9,601 nucleotides of DNA, taken from Tannerellaceae bacterium. GTDB taxonomy: Bacteria; Bacteroidota; Bacteroidia; Bacteroidales; Tannerellaceae. The DNA is taken from contig JAISMW010000061.1 in assembly GCA_031276545.1 (NCBI GenBank), forward strand, positions 1 to 9,601, written 5' to 3'. A program made the translations under genes and the position numbers. Below, piece by piece: positions 1 to 7,296 of this stretch. Under the pieces are notes generated by a model. That model was not told the origin of the DNA, did not search any database, and worked only from the letters and a program-made list of their open reading frames with translations. Within the stretch, counting starts at the first letter, position 1; every line of letters begins with the position of its first letter.

Positions 1-76
1 CTCCGTAGCCATACTCGCAATTCAATCTAATCACTTCATTAAAATACGCTCGCTGTTTCTTCGTTCTTAATTGCAT
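1..76 (-). CDS. Possible N-terminus of a truncated ORF running off the left edge (HTH/transposase-like?)
   Basis: A minus-strand reading frame begins with ATG at 76 and stays open to the window edge, giving 25 residues (starting MQLRTKKQRAYF, ending RLNCEYGYG). The ATG is preceded by a purine-rich AAAGAG about 6 nt upstream, and an in-frame stop lies a further ~50 nt upstream, so 76 is the only ATG choice. The basic start followed by a helix and then a Y-G-Y-G turn is reminiscent of the first helices of helix-turn-helix proteins found with Bacteroidota transposases. That is a recollection of pattern, not a search result. The fragment is too short to prove coding, and a 23-residue plus-strand frame open from the left edge also exists. 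Confidence 0.25.
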   Translation of the reverse strand, partial: MQLRTKKQRAYFNEVIRLNCEYGYG

Positions 77-201
77 CTTTAACTCTTTTGGGGAGTCAAC
101 TTTTTCTAGCGAAAGACACTCAATCTAATTTCCATCTAATTTTCAAAACAGAACAACCACCGTAGCCAAACAGATATAATACATACGCCGGATTAATTAC
201 C

Positions 202-260
202 TCATTGTCCCATTCTCTTTCTAACAACAGTATATAAAAAAATGGAAGAATGGGTAATGA
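202..260. repeat. Imperfect inverted repeat (8 bp + 5 bp arms)
   Basis: CCCATTCT (209-216) is perfectly complementary to AGAATGGG (247-254). Just outside, TCATT (202-206) pairs with AATGA (256-260), separated by a small internal loop. The loop between the arms is 30 nt and contains TATATAAAAAA. ATGGG (250-254) could instead pair with CCCAT (265-269), so two mutually exclusive hairpins are possible if the region is transcribed. It could be an operator, an RNA leader structure, or chance in AT-rich DNA. Confidence 0.4.
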
Positions 261-322
261 ATCCCCCATCATTTTTCAAGCAGCACGCATCACAGTAACG
301 CAAGGGGCGCCGGTGGTGCGTA

Positions 323-357
323 TTTGGAGAAGTTACATAAGCAACTTTGCTTCCAAA
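323..357 (+). repeat. Stem-loop candidate in the leader of the DUF5916 gene
   Basis: TTTGGA (323-328) pairs with TCCAAA (352-357), and the stem can continue with AAG/CTT after a one-base bulge. Inside it, AAGCAA (339-344) and TTGCTT (347-352) form a 6-bp hairpin with a 2-nt loop, and AAGTT (330-334) can pair with AACTT (343-347). These pairings compete. The element lies about 100 nt before the ATG at 454, so it could be in the 5' UTR if transcription starts upstream. Confidence 0.3.
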
Positions 358-453
358 ACAGGCTTATAATTGGTAAGCGATGTGCTCCGGCGTGCAACGT
401 TTGATGGCGGGGGAACGTATTTACTGATACTATTCATTAAACAAGTTTATAGT

Positions 454-3069
454 ATGAGACCCTTAACGGCTTTTTCTCTTTTGTGTGTCGTTTTGTTTCC
501 TTTTGTTTTGTCTGCTCAGGATGAGGCGGACGGTGTTCTTTCGCGCATATACCGGGCTGCCCGTACGGAAGCGGCGCCTGAAATAGACGGTCTCCTCGGC
601 GATGACTGCTGGGAGAATGTGGGGGTATGGTCGGATACGTTTGTGCAGCAACAGCCGGATGAGGGTGCTCCGGAAACGGAGGAAACCCGTTTGAAAATAC
701 TCTACGACAATCATTCCATCTATGTGGCTTTCCGGGCGCTGGATTCCGAACCGGAAAAGATTAACCGGTGGCCGGCTCCGCGCGACCAGTTGAAGGGGGA
801 TGCGGTGGCTATCGTTTTCGACAGTTACGACGACAAGCGTACCGGTTTTGCGTTTGTCCTGACGGCCGGCGGTACGCGTTGCGACTTCCTGAGCCAGAAC
901 TTCGGCAACGATGATTATACCTGGAATGTGGTGTGGGACGGGAAAACTTCGACGGACGGGAAGGGATGGTACGCCGAATTCCGTATCCCGCTTTCGCAGC
1001 TTCGCTATTCCAACGAGAATACGGAACAGGAATGGGGTATGCACGCTATACGTGTGATCGACCGGAAGATGGAATACGACCATCTGCATCTGGTTCCGCG
1101 AAACAACAGGGGTGCGGTCTTTTCTTTCGGCAGGCTGCACGGCATATCGGGGCTTCCCAAATCGAGACGGGTGGAACTGATGCCCTACGCCTCGGTGGAA
1201 TACCTGCTATCCGAAAAGGAGGCGGGCAATCCGTATGCCGGCGGCGCTCGGTGGAAAGGGGGCGCCGGGCTGGACGGGAAAGTGGGTCTTTCGAGTGATT
1301 TTACGCTCGACTTCACGCTGAATCCCGACTTCGGACAGGTGGAGGCCGATCCTTCCACCATCAACCTTACGGCTTATGAAACGTATTACGACGAGAAGCG
1401 TCCGTTCTTTCTGGAAGGGAAGAATATTTTCTCCATGCGGGGCGAGAACATGTTCTACTCGCGGCGGATAGGCGCTCCGCCTTCCTGGAAACCGGAAGCG
1501 GCGGAAGGCCGGTACAGTTCCGTTCCGCAGCATACGCATATCATCAGCGCCGTCAAGGTGTCGGGGAAAAGCCGCAACGGCCTGTCGCTGGGTTTGCTCA
1601 ACAGTCTGACCGCCCGCGAGAGCGCCCGGATTACCGAAGGCGGAGGCGACGAATACCGGATGACTGCCCAGCCGTTCACCAGTTTCTCCGTAGCCCGCGT
1701 GCAGCAGGATATCCGCGACGGGAATACCGTGATAGGCGGGATGCTGACGGCGGTGAACCGCTCGCTGTCCGATGCGCATCTTTCGGCGCTTACGCGCAAT
1801 GCCTATACGGGGGGTATCGACTTTGAACAGTATTTCAGGAAGCGGGAATACTTCGTCCGGGGAAGTCTGCAGTACAGCCGCGCGGAGGGCACGAAGGAAG
1901 CCATGACCGCCCTGCAGCGTTCGCCGGTACACTACTTCCAGCGCGAGGGGGCTTCGCACGTGGCGGTAGACAGTTCGCGCACCAGTCTGCAGGGTACTTC
2001 GGGAAGCCTCCACATCGGAAGGGGCGGCGGCAAAAAACTGGTATTCCAGCAAATCTTCCAGTGGGGAAGCCCCGGTTTCGACCTGAACGATATCGGCTAC
2101 CTGGAGAGTACCGACTACAAGATGATCAACGGATACGCGGGGTATGTGGAGAATACGCCGCAGGGTATTCTGCGCGATTACAATGTGTATGCCTTCTACC
2201 GCTACTTCTGGAACTACGGGGGCGTCTGTACCTTCGGCCGGGCAGGCCTCGAATCGAATATGAACTTCCGGAACAAATGGTATCTCTACCTCTGCGGTTT
2301 CTACGACCCGCGTACCGTGGAGAGCGGTATGCTTCGCGGCGGGACGCCCGTCCTGCTGAATCCCCGGTGGGGAACGGATATGAGTATCGGCAGCGACCAG
2401 TCGAAGAGCTTATGGCTGAAGGCTTATCACGGCACCGTGCTGGGCCGTCAGCGCTATGCGCAGTTTGCCTGGCTGGAGGCCAACTATCGCCCGATACCCA
2501 ATATGGGGCTGACGGCCCGGCTGGATTATTCGTATTGGAACAAAGGCCTGGAATATGCCGGGCAGCAAGACCTGGAGACGGGAGGAAAAGTGTATCTGAT
2601 GAGTGCGCTCAAGCAGCATACGGCCGGTCTTACCCTGCGCGTGGATTACAGCCTTACGCCGGATCTGTCGGTACAGTTCTACGGCAATCCCTTTCTGTCG
2701 TCGGGCAAATACACCGAATTCAAACGTGCCACCCGCACGATGGACAAGGTGTACGGCAAGCGTTTCCGCCTGCTGAGCGACGGGGAAATGAGCTACCGTG
2801 CGCAGGACAACCGATACGCAGTGGCCGAAACCTCCGGCGACCGGTATGAGTTCGACAATCCGGATTTCAGTTTTCGCGAATTTCGCTTCAATCTGGTGGC
2901 CAGGTGGGAGTACCGTCCCAACTCCATTGTGTATCTGGTATGGGGGCAAAGCCGTTCGGGTTCGGCCGGAGAGTATGTGCCGTCGTTCGGGAAAAATACA
3001 AAGGCGCTGTTCGGCTATACGCCGAACAACGCCCTGATGGTAAAACTCAACTACTGGTTCTCGCTTTAG
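454..3069 (+). CDS. DUF5916 / CBM9-like outer-membrane beta-barrel protein
   Basis: 871 residues, exported. Residues 1-22 form a Sec signal peptide (MRPL, hydrophobic core, VLSAQ), with cleavage likely at A21 or Q22. About residues 40-230 match the carbohydrate-binding-module-9-like fold that opens this family (PEIDGLLGDDCWENV near 42-56). The DUF5916 signature follows: LNPDFGQVEADPS at 289-301 and DEKRPFFLEG at 313-322. The remainder alternates aromatic and polar residues in beta-strand fashion and ends NYWFSL, as expected of an outer-membrane barrel. No catalytic residues are recognisable; substrate and role are unknown for the family, although the N-terminal module suggests contact with a glycan. 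The frame also stays open back to a TTG at 370, but the ATG at 454 starts exactly at the signal peptide, so I use it. It converges on the S9 peptidase gene with a 22-nt gap. I see no terminator of its own. Confidence 0.9.
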   Translation: MRPLTAFSLLCVVLFPFVLSAQDEADGVLSRIYRAARTEAAPEIDGLLGDDCWENVGVWSDTFVQQQPDEGAPETEETRLKILYDNHSIYVAFRALDSEPEKINRWPAPRDQLKGDAVAIVFDSYDDKRTGFAFVLTAGGTRCDFLSQNFGNDDYTWNVVWDGKTSTDGKGWYAEFRIPLSQLRYSNENTEQEWGMHAIRVIDRKMEYDHLHLVPRNNRGAVFSFGRLHGISGLPKSRRVELMPYASVEYLLSEKEAGNPYAGGARWKGGAGLDGKVGLSSDFTLDFTLNPDFGQVEADPSTINLTAYETYYDEKRPFFLEGKNIFSMRGENMFYSRRIGAPPSWKPEAAEGRYSSVPQHTHIISAVKVSGKSRNGLSLGLLNSLTARESARITEGGGDEYRMTAQPFTSFSVARVQQDIRDGNTVIGGMLTAVNRSLSDAHLSALTRNAYTGGIDFEQYFRKREYFVRGSLQYSRAEGTKEAMTALQRSPVHYFQREGASHVAVDSSRTSLQGTSGSLHIGRGGGKKLVFQQIFQWGSPGFDLNDIGYLESTDYKMINGYAGYVENTPQGILRDYNVYAFYRYFWNYGGVCTFGRAGLESNMNFRNKWYLYLCGFYDPRTVESGMLRGGTPVLLNPRWGTDMSIGSDQSKSLWLKAYHGTVLGRQRYAQFAWLEANYRPIPNMGLTARLDYSYWNKGLEYAGQQDLETGGKVYLMSALKQHTAGLTLRVDYSLTPDLSVQFYGNPFLSSGKYTEFKRATRTMDKVYGKRFRLLSDGEMSYRAQDNRYAVAETSGDRYEFDNPDFSFREFRFNLVARWEYRPNSIVYLVWGQSRSGSAGEYVPSFGKNTKALFGYTPNNALMVKLNYWFSL
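2991..3033 (-). terminator. Probable intrinsic terminator of the S9 peptidase gene, inside the opposing CDS
   Basis: Bases 3003-3015 and 3021-3033 form a 13-position stem (12 pairs, one C/A mismatch at 3007/3029) around the 5-nt loop TATAC. Read on the minus strand, the stem is followed directly by TTTGTATTTTT (3002-2992). GC-rich stem plus U-rich tract is the layout of a rho-independent terminator for transcripts of the 3092-5203 gene, ending about 60-100 nt past its stop. On the plus strand no T-tract follows, so it should not stop the DUF5916 transcript. The hairpin lies in the codons for LFGYTPN of that protein, so some of the symmetry could reflect protein constraint. Confidence 0.5.
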
Positions 3070-3091
3070 GGAGTTTCTCTTTAGGGGTTTT

Positions 3092-5203
3092 TTAGAAGTC
3101 CATTCCCAGATTGTACATCACAAAGGAGAATATGTCTGCGTACTCGTCGAGTACCTTGCTGACGGGTTTGCCCGATCCGTGGCCGGCTTTTGTTTCGATA
3201 CGTATCAGTTTGGGGGCGCTTCCCGTGTCGGAAGCCTGCAGGGTGGCGGCATACTTGAAGGAATGGGCCGGCACTACGCGGTCGTCGTGGTCGGCAGTAG
3301 TGACGAGGATGGCCGGATAGGGCGTACCGTCGTTTCGGATGTTGTGCAGGGGCGAGTAGGCGTGCAGGTAGTCGAACATCTCGCGACTGTCTTCGCTGGT
3401 ACCGTAATCGCTCGCCCAGTTCCACCCGATCGTGAAGGTATGATAGCGGAGCATATCCATCACTCCAACCTGCGGGATGGCTACCCTGAACAGATCGGGG
3501 CGCTGATTGACGACGGCTCCCACCAGCAGGCCTCCGTTCGACCCTCCGTTGATGGCGAGTTTTTCCTTGGACGTATACTGTTCGCCTATCAGGTATTCGG
3601 CGGCGGCGATAAAGTCGTCGAACACGTTCTGCTTGTTCAGTTTGGTACCCGCCTGATGCCATTCTTCGCCGTATTCTCCTCCTCCCCGGAGGGTAGCCTG
3701 GGCATAGATTCCGCCCTTTTCGATGAAAGCCAGGCGATAGACGGAGAAGCCGGGGTTCAGACTGATGTTGAATCCTCCGTAGCCGTAGAGCAGGACGGGA
3801 TTGGCGCCGTTCTTCTGCAATCCTTTTTTGCAGGTGAGGAACATCGGTATCTTCGTTCCGTCCCGACTGGTGTAAAACACCTGTTCGGTGGTGTATTCTT
3901 CCGGGTTGAAGGCTACTTTCGGGGCCAGATAGAGTGCCGATTCATTCGTGTCGATATCATACTTGAAGATGGTCGGCGGATAGGTAAACGAGGTAAAGAC
4001 GTAGAATGTTTCCTTATCGTCTTTGCTTCCGCTGAAACTTACGGAGCCAAGCGTCGGGAGGGTTATTTCGTGTTCCTTCTGTCCGTCCGGCGTATAGACG
4101 AAGGCATGATGGGAGGCGTCTTTTTCGTAGGTCAGAATCAGTTTCCCGCCTATCATCTGCGCATTGGCGAGAACGGCTTCCGATTCGGGTATCAGCTCTT
4201 TCCAGTCCTTCAGTTGGGGTGAATCCGTACGGGCTGTCATGATGCGGTATTTCGGTGCGCCGTAATTGGTGAGCAGGAATATTTGGTCGCCGGTCACTTC
4301 CAGGGGGATGTAGGTGTATTCCATATCTTCGGTCAGGGCTGTCACCGGAGCATTGTCCCTGTAGAGTTCCTTCATGAAAAGATTGTTTCCGCTTCCGGCT
4401 CCGGATTCGGTGATAAACATGATGCGTTCGTCTTCGCTCACATCGGCTGTATAGAAGCGCTTCGGCTCCTTCGGGTTCTGATACGTCAGCACATCCTCCG
4501 ACTGGGGCGTTCCCAGCTTGTGGTAATAAATCTTATGATTTTCGTTTACATTGGAAAATTCCTTTCCTTCCACGGGAGCGTCATACGCGCTGTAATAGAA
4601 TCCGTCTCCCTGCCAGGCTGCTCCGCTGAACTTGGCCCATCGGATATGGTCGTCGAGGCGCCGTCCGGTGGCCAGGTCTATCACATAAATCTCCCGCCAG
4701 TCCGAACCGCTTCTGGAGATGGTATAAGCCAGGTACTTTCCGCTGTTCGAGAAGGATACGCCGCTGAGCGCCACGGTGCCGTCGTCGGAGAGTGTATTCG
4801 GGTCGAGCAGTACCCTGGCTTCTCCGTCTAAGGATTCCTTCACGTAGAAGACGCTCTGGTTCTGCAGTCCGTCGTTTTTAAAAAAGTAGTACTTTCCTTT
4901 CTTTTTATAGGGTGAACCTATTTTCTCGTAATCCGTCAGCTCCGTCAGCCGCTGTTTCAGCCGGTCCCTGAAAGGAATCTGCGAGATATACGCTGCGGTA
5001 ACTTTGTTTTCGGCTTCTACCCAGGCGGCCGTAGCCTGCGAGGTGTCATTTTCAAGCCAGCGATAGGGGTCGGGCACTTCCGTTCCAAAATACGTGTCTA
5101 CCGTATTGTCTTTTTCCGCCACGGGATAGTTGCTTTTTGTCCCGGGATGACATGCGCTTAAAAGAATCATGCTGCTAAATAAAATTACATGTTTTGTTTT
5201 CAT
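3092..5203 (-). CDS. Prolyl oligopeptidase (family S9A), predicted lipoprotein
   Basis: 703 residues, close to the usual length of prolyl endopeptidases. It cleaves short peptides after proline. The start is a lipoprotein signal peptide with lipobox LLSAC, so Cys18 is the predicted lipidated residue. The following residues HPGTKS lack the acidic cluster linked to surface export in Bacteroidota, so the inner periplasmic leaflet is the more likely location (inference). The family N-terminal motif DPYRWLEN is at 45-52. About 80-410 is the beta-propeller that gates the active site, and the alpha/beta-hydrolase domain follows. Active-site elements are intact: YGYGG with Y473 and Y475 (oxyanion region), RGGGEYG at 506-512, nucleophile Ser555 in GGSNGG, Asp in DHDDRVVP (640/641) and His675 in KAGHGSGKP. 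The numbering almost matches the mammalian enzyme. Start ATG at 5203 fits the promoter 29 nt upstream. It is divergent from upp and convergent with the DUF5916 gene. Confidence 0.95.
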   Translation of the reverse strand: MKTKHVILFSSMILLSACHPGTKSNYPVAEKDNTVDTYFGTEVPDPYRWLENDTSQATAAWVEAENKVTAAYISQIPFRDRLKQRLTELTDYEKIGSPYKKKGKYYFFKNDGLQNQSVFYVKESLDGEARVLLDPNTLSDDGTVALSGVSFSNSGKYLAYTISRSGSDWREIYVIDLATGRRLDDHIRWAKFSGAAWQGDGFYYSAYDAPVEGKEFSNVNENHKIYYHKLGTPQSEDVLTYQNPKEPKRFYTADVSEDERIMFITESGAGSGNNLFMKELYRDNAPVTALTEDMEYTYIPLEVTGDQIFLLTNYGAPKYRIMTARTDSPQLKDWKELIPESEAVLANAQMIGGKLILTYEKDASHHAFVYTPDGQKEHEITLPTLGSVSFSGSKDDKETFYVFTSFTYPPTIFKYDIDTNESALYLAPKVAFNPEEYTTEQVFYTSRDGTKIPMFLTCKKGLQKNGANPVLLYGYGGFNISLNPGFSVYRLAFIEKGGIYAQATLRGGGEYGEEWHQAGTKLNKQNVFDDFIAAAEYLIGEQYTSKEKLAINGGSNGGLLVGAVVNQRPDLFRVAIPQVGVMDMLRYHTFTIGWNWASDYGTSEDSREMFDYLHAYSPLHNIRNDGTPYPAILVTTADHDDRVVPAHSFKYAATLQASDTGSAPKLIRIETKAGHGSGKPVSKVLDEYADIFSFVMYNLGMDF

Positions 5204-5231
5204 ACCATAAAATGATTATTCATTACTGTCG

Positions 5232-5239
5232 CAAATATA
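5232..5239 (-). promoter_or_regulatory. -7 promoter element for the S9 peptidase gene
   Basis: On the minus strand the octamer TATATTTG is a perfect match to the Bacteroides -7 consensus TAnnTTTG. It ends 28 nt before the ATG at 5203, giving a short 5' UTR of roughly 20-25 nt. No TTTG is found at the expected -33 distance; the sequence there is A/T-rich (around TTAATAG), so the -33 element is weak or absent. The assignment rests on consensus and position only. Confidence 0.5.
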
Positions 5240-5280
5240 GAGGTTCCCCCATAGATAGCTATTAAAAAGAGAATGGAATG

Positions 5281-5312
5281 TTTGCCTGCCGGGTGAAATA
5301 TATTTACTTTCG
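5281..5312 (+). promoter_or_regulatory. Promoter of upp (-33 TTTG, 20-nt spacer, -7 TACTTTCG)
   Basis: TTTG at 5281-5284 is followed after exactly 20 nt by TACTTTCG at 5305-5312, which matches TAnnTTTG at five of its six fixed positions. Spacing and sequence fit the primary sigma factor of Bacteroides. Transcription would begin a few nt after 5312, leaving a 5' UTR of about 15 nt before the ATG at 5333. A near-perfect inverted repeat, GTGAAATATATTTAC (5293-5307), lies in the spacer and touches the -7 element; a repressor there could block the promoter, but none is known. Confidence 0.6.
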
Positions 5313-5332
5313 GCCCGAATAACAGAAACAGC

Positions 5333-5989
5333 ATGAAAATTGTCCATCTTGGGAAATCCAACAGTATCCTGAACCGGTTTGTAGCTGAACTGAGGGATGT
5401 TCATATACAGAAAGACCGTTTGCGCTTTCGCCGGAATATTGAGCGCATCGGCGAAATCATGGCATACGAAATCAGCAAAGATTTTTCGTATATTCAGCGG
5501 AATGTCACTTCGCCTTTAGGCACAGCCCTGATGCATATTCCCGACGATCGGGTGGTTGTCAGTACGATTCTGCGTGCCGGCCTTCCCTATCACCAGGGAT
5601 TTTTGAGCTATCTCGACAATGCGGAAAATGCGTTCGTTTCCGCCTATCGCAAATACAAGGATCGTCTGAACTTTGATATTCATATCGAATACATTGCCTC
5701 GCCGGCGCTTACCGGCAAAGTGCTTATCCTTACCGATCCGATGCTTGCTACGGGAAGTTCCATGGAACTGGCCTACAGGGCGCTCCTTACCAAGGGCAAT
5801 CCGTCTCATATCCATCTTGCTTCAATCATAGCGAGCAGGCAGGCCGTAGAATACATCCGCGAACACATGCCGACCGACCGAACAAGCCTTTGGGTGGCGG
5901 CTGTAGACGACGGTTTGGACGAACATTCGTATATCGTTCCGGGGCTGGGCGACGCCGGCGACCTGGCTTACGGGGAAAAGAATGATTAG
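5333..5989 (+). CDS. upp: Uracil phosphoribosyltransferase
   Basis: 218 residues, close to the 208 of the E. coli enzyme. It catalyses uracil + PRPP to UMP + pyrophosphate in the cytoplasm (pyrimidine salvage). Visible family features are RAGLPYHQGF at 81-90, the PRPP-binding loop TDPMLATGSS at 134-143 (the acidic-proline-methionine-leucine-ATG form typical of UPRT), and the uracil-binding C-terminal stretch with IVPGLGDAGD at 201-210. No key residue is missing. The start ATG at 5333 aligns with the family N-terminus (MKIVHLGKSNSILN) and follows a good promoter by about 20 nt. It is transcribed alone: the S9 gene diverges upstream, and the TPR gene converges downstream with overlapping stop codons. 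The sequence gives no reason to prefer a PyrR or another phosphoribosyltransferase. Confidence 0.95.
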   Translation: MKIVHLGKSNSILNRFVAELRDVHIQKDRLRFRRNIERIGEIMAYEISKDFSYIQRNVTSPLGTALMHIPDDRVVVSTILRAGLPYHQGFLSYLDNAENAFVSAYRKYKDRLNFDIHIEYIASPALTGKVLILTDPMLATGSSMELAYRALLTKGNPSHIHLASIIASRQAVEYIREHMPTDRTSLWVAAVDDGLDEHSYIVPGLGDAGDLAYGEKND

Positions 5990-7284
5990 TTGTTGTTGTT
6001 CCTTTCGCTGAGATATTCTTTTGCAAGTTCTTCAGGAGGAATCGGTTTGTCCTTAAACGACAAATGCGGATTGTGGCGGATAGCCTTTTTATAGTATTTT
6101 ATTATCTTGTTTAAGTTTTCCGGCGTCAACTCATACTTGCCGTCCCGGATCAGTTCTTCGAGTTCTTTGTCTTCTTCATCCTTGTCTGCACCCAGTTGCC
6201 GGAGTATTCTGCGGGTAGTCTGCAGTGCGAGGTCGTCCTTCCCGTTTTCCAGATAATGCAAGGCCTGCAGCGACAAGATGCGTACGTTGTCGGGAAACTT
6301 TTCGGCTGCTTTCGAAAGCATCTGCGAGGCCTCGCTGTCTCTGTCTGTTTCCACGCAGCAACGGATAAAACTGATATAGGTAGCCACGTTGCCCCCACCG
6401 GACTGCTTATAGATGATATCTTTAAGCAGCAGGTATGCCTGTTCGAAATTTTCCAGTTTGATAAAACATTCGGCCATCAAGGGTCTGATGCGCCTGCCCG
6501 AGGCATTGTCGGTAATTAATTCCGAATACGCTTCGATGGCTTTTTCATAGTTTTCATTCATGAACAGGCAGTAAGCTTTCAGCACCTTCAATTCGTCGTC
6601 GGAGTCGTCGCAGGTGAGGGCGAAGTCGAAGGCGTCGATGGCATTGTCGAAATCATTGGTGTGCGAATACAGCCGTCCCAGCATAAACCAGTAATCATAG
6701 GAATAAGGCTCCCTGTCGATGAGTTCGTTGCAAAGATGCATGGCCTGTTCAAAGTTTCCTTCCACCTCGAGGAGATAGCATAGTTCCTCCTTCAGCACCA
6801 GGTTGTCGGGAAACAGCCGTCTCCCCCGCTTGATGAAGTCTGCGGCCTCGGCCATCATTCCCAGGTCGCTCAGCACCGGAGCGAGAAATTCGAAGATGTA
6901 CTCCAGGTAATCGCAGTTGTTTTTTGTCATTAGCTCCAGGTATTCTACCACTTTGTCGTATTCTCCCAGCATGCAGTAACATTCCAGGCGAATCATGTCG
7001 GCATCTTCACGGTTCACATCGGGGAGGCTGTCCAGCAAATCCAGGGCTTGCCGGTATTCTTCATTGATTAAAAAAAACTTGCACTGCCGCAGTTTCAAAT
7101 CCGTATTATCGGGATGCAGCCGCAGCCCTAAAGTCAGAAGAGCTTCATAGTGCGTAAAGTCGTCACTGTCTTCAAAACTTTCCAGGACAGCGTCTATTTC
7201 ATCGGCGTCAAAGTATTGTTCGGTACCTTTTTTGCAAGCGGCGAGAAAACGCTGCAATACCATCGAAATTTCATCCTGCTTCAT
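5986..7284 (-). CDS. Tetratricopeptide-repeat (TPR) protein, cytoplasmic, downstream of glnS
   Basis: 432 residues with no signal peptide or membrane segment, so cytoplasmic. From about residue 60 to 366 it is a run of roughly nine TPR-like helical hairpins of about 34 residues, with typical small and aromatic positions. Examples are EEYRQALDLLDSLP (75-88), GEYDKVVEYLE (107-117), GNFEQAMHLCNELI (176-189), NDFDNAIDAFDFAL (210-223), ENYEKAIEAYSELI (244-257) and ENFEQAYLLLKDII (278-291). The C-terminus is charged (DKDEEDKELEEL, 367-378) and ends in four Asn. The protein is acidic overall. TPR arrays bind other proteins; the partner is not evident. It starts 12 nt after the glnS stop with no promoter visible between, so it is probably co-transcribed with glnS, hinting at a translation or housekeeping link (inference). 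Its TAA overlaps the TAG of upp on the other strand. Confidence 0.9.
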   Translation of the reverse strand: MKQDEISMVLQRFLAACKKGTEQYFDADEIDAVLESFEDSDDFTHYEALLTLGLRLHPDNTDLKLRQCKFFLINEEYRQALDLLDSLPDVNREDADMIRLECYCMLGEYDKVVEYLELMTKNNCDYLEYIFEFLAPVLSDLGMMAEAADFIKRGRRLFPDNLVLKEELCYLLEVEGNFEQAMHLCNELIDREPYSYDYWFMLGRLYSHTNDFDNAIDAFDFALTCDDSDDELKVLKAYCLFMNENYEKAIEAYSELITDNASGRRIRPLMAECFIKLENFEQAYLLLKDIIYKQSGGGNVATYISFIRCCVETDRDSEASQMLSKAAEKFPDNVRILSLQALHYLENGKDDLALQTTRRILRQLGADKDEEDKELEELIRDGKYELTPENLNKIIKYYKKAIRHNPHLSFKDKPIPPEELAKEYLSERNNNN

Positions 7285-7296
7285 TTGTTTTACGTG

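Larger units (their letters stand above)
77..453. other. AT-rich intergenic leader upstream of the DUF5916 gene
   Basis: About 375 nt without a convincing gene. The first ~250 nt are clearly more AT-rich than the flanking coding DNA. It holds short direct repeats: TCAATCTAAT at 22-31 and 120-129, and CCGTAGCCA at 3-11 and 160-168. It also holds inverted repeats at 202-260 and 323-357 (listed separately). I found no promoter that fits TTTG-N19-21-TAnnTTTG well. The best -7-like octamers are CAACTTTG at 342-349 and AACGTTTG at 396-403, each one base off, but neither has a good -33 partner. Confidence 0.6.

Noticed and set aside
370..453. Upstream extension of the DUF5916 gene to a TTG at 370
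   Set aside because: It would put 28 residues before a textbook signal peptide that begins exactly at the ATG at 454.
3179..4222. A 347-codon plus-strand frame opposite the S9 peptidase
   Set aside because: It is an antisense shadow of a gene with an intact catalytic triad; the translation shows no family pattern.
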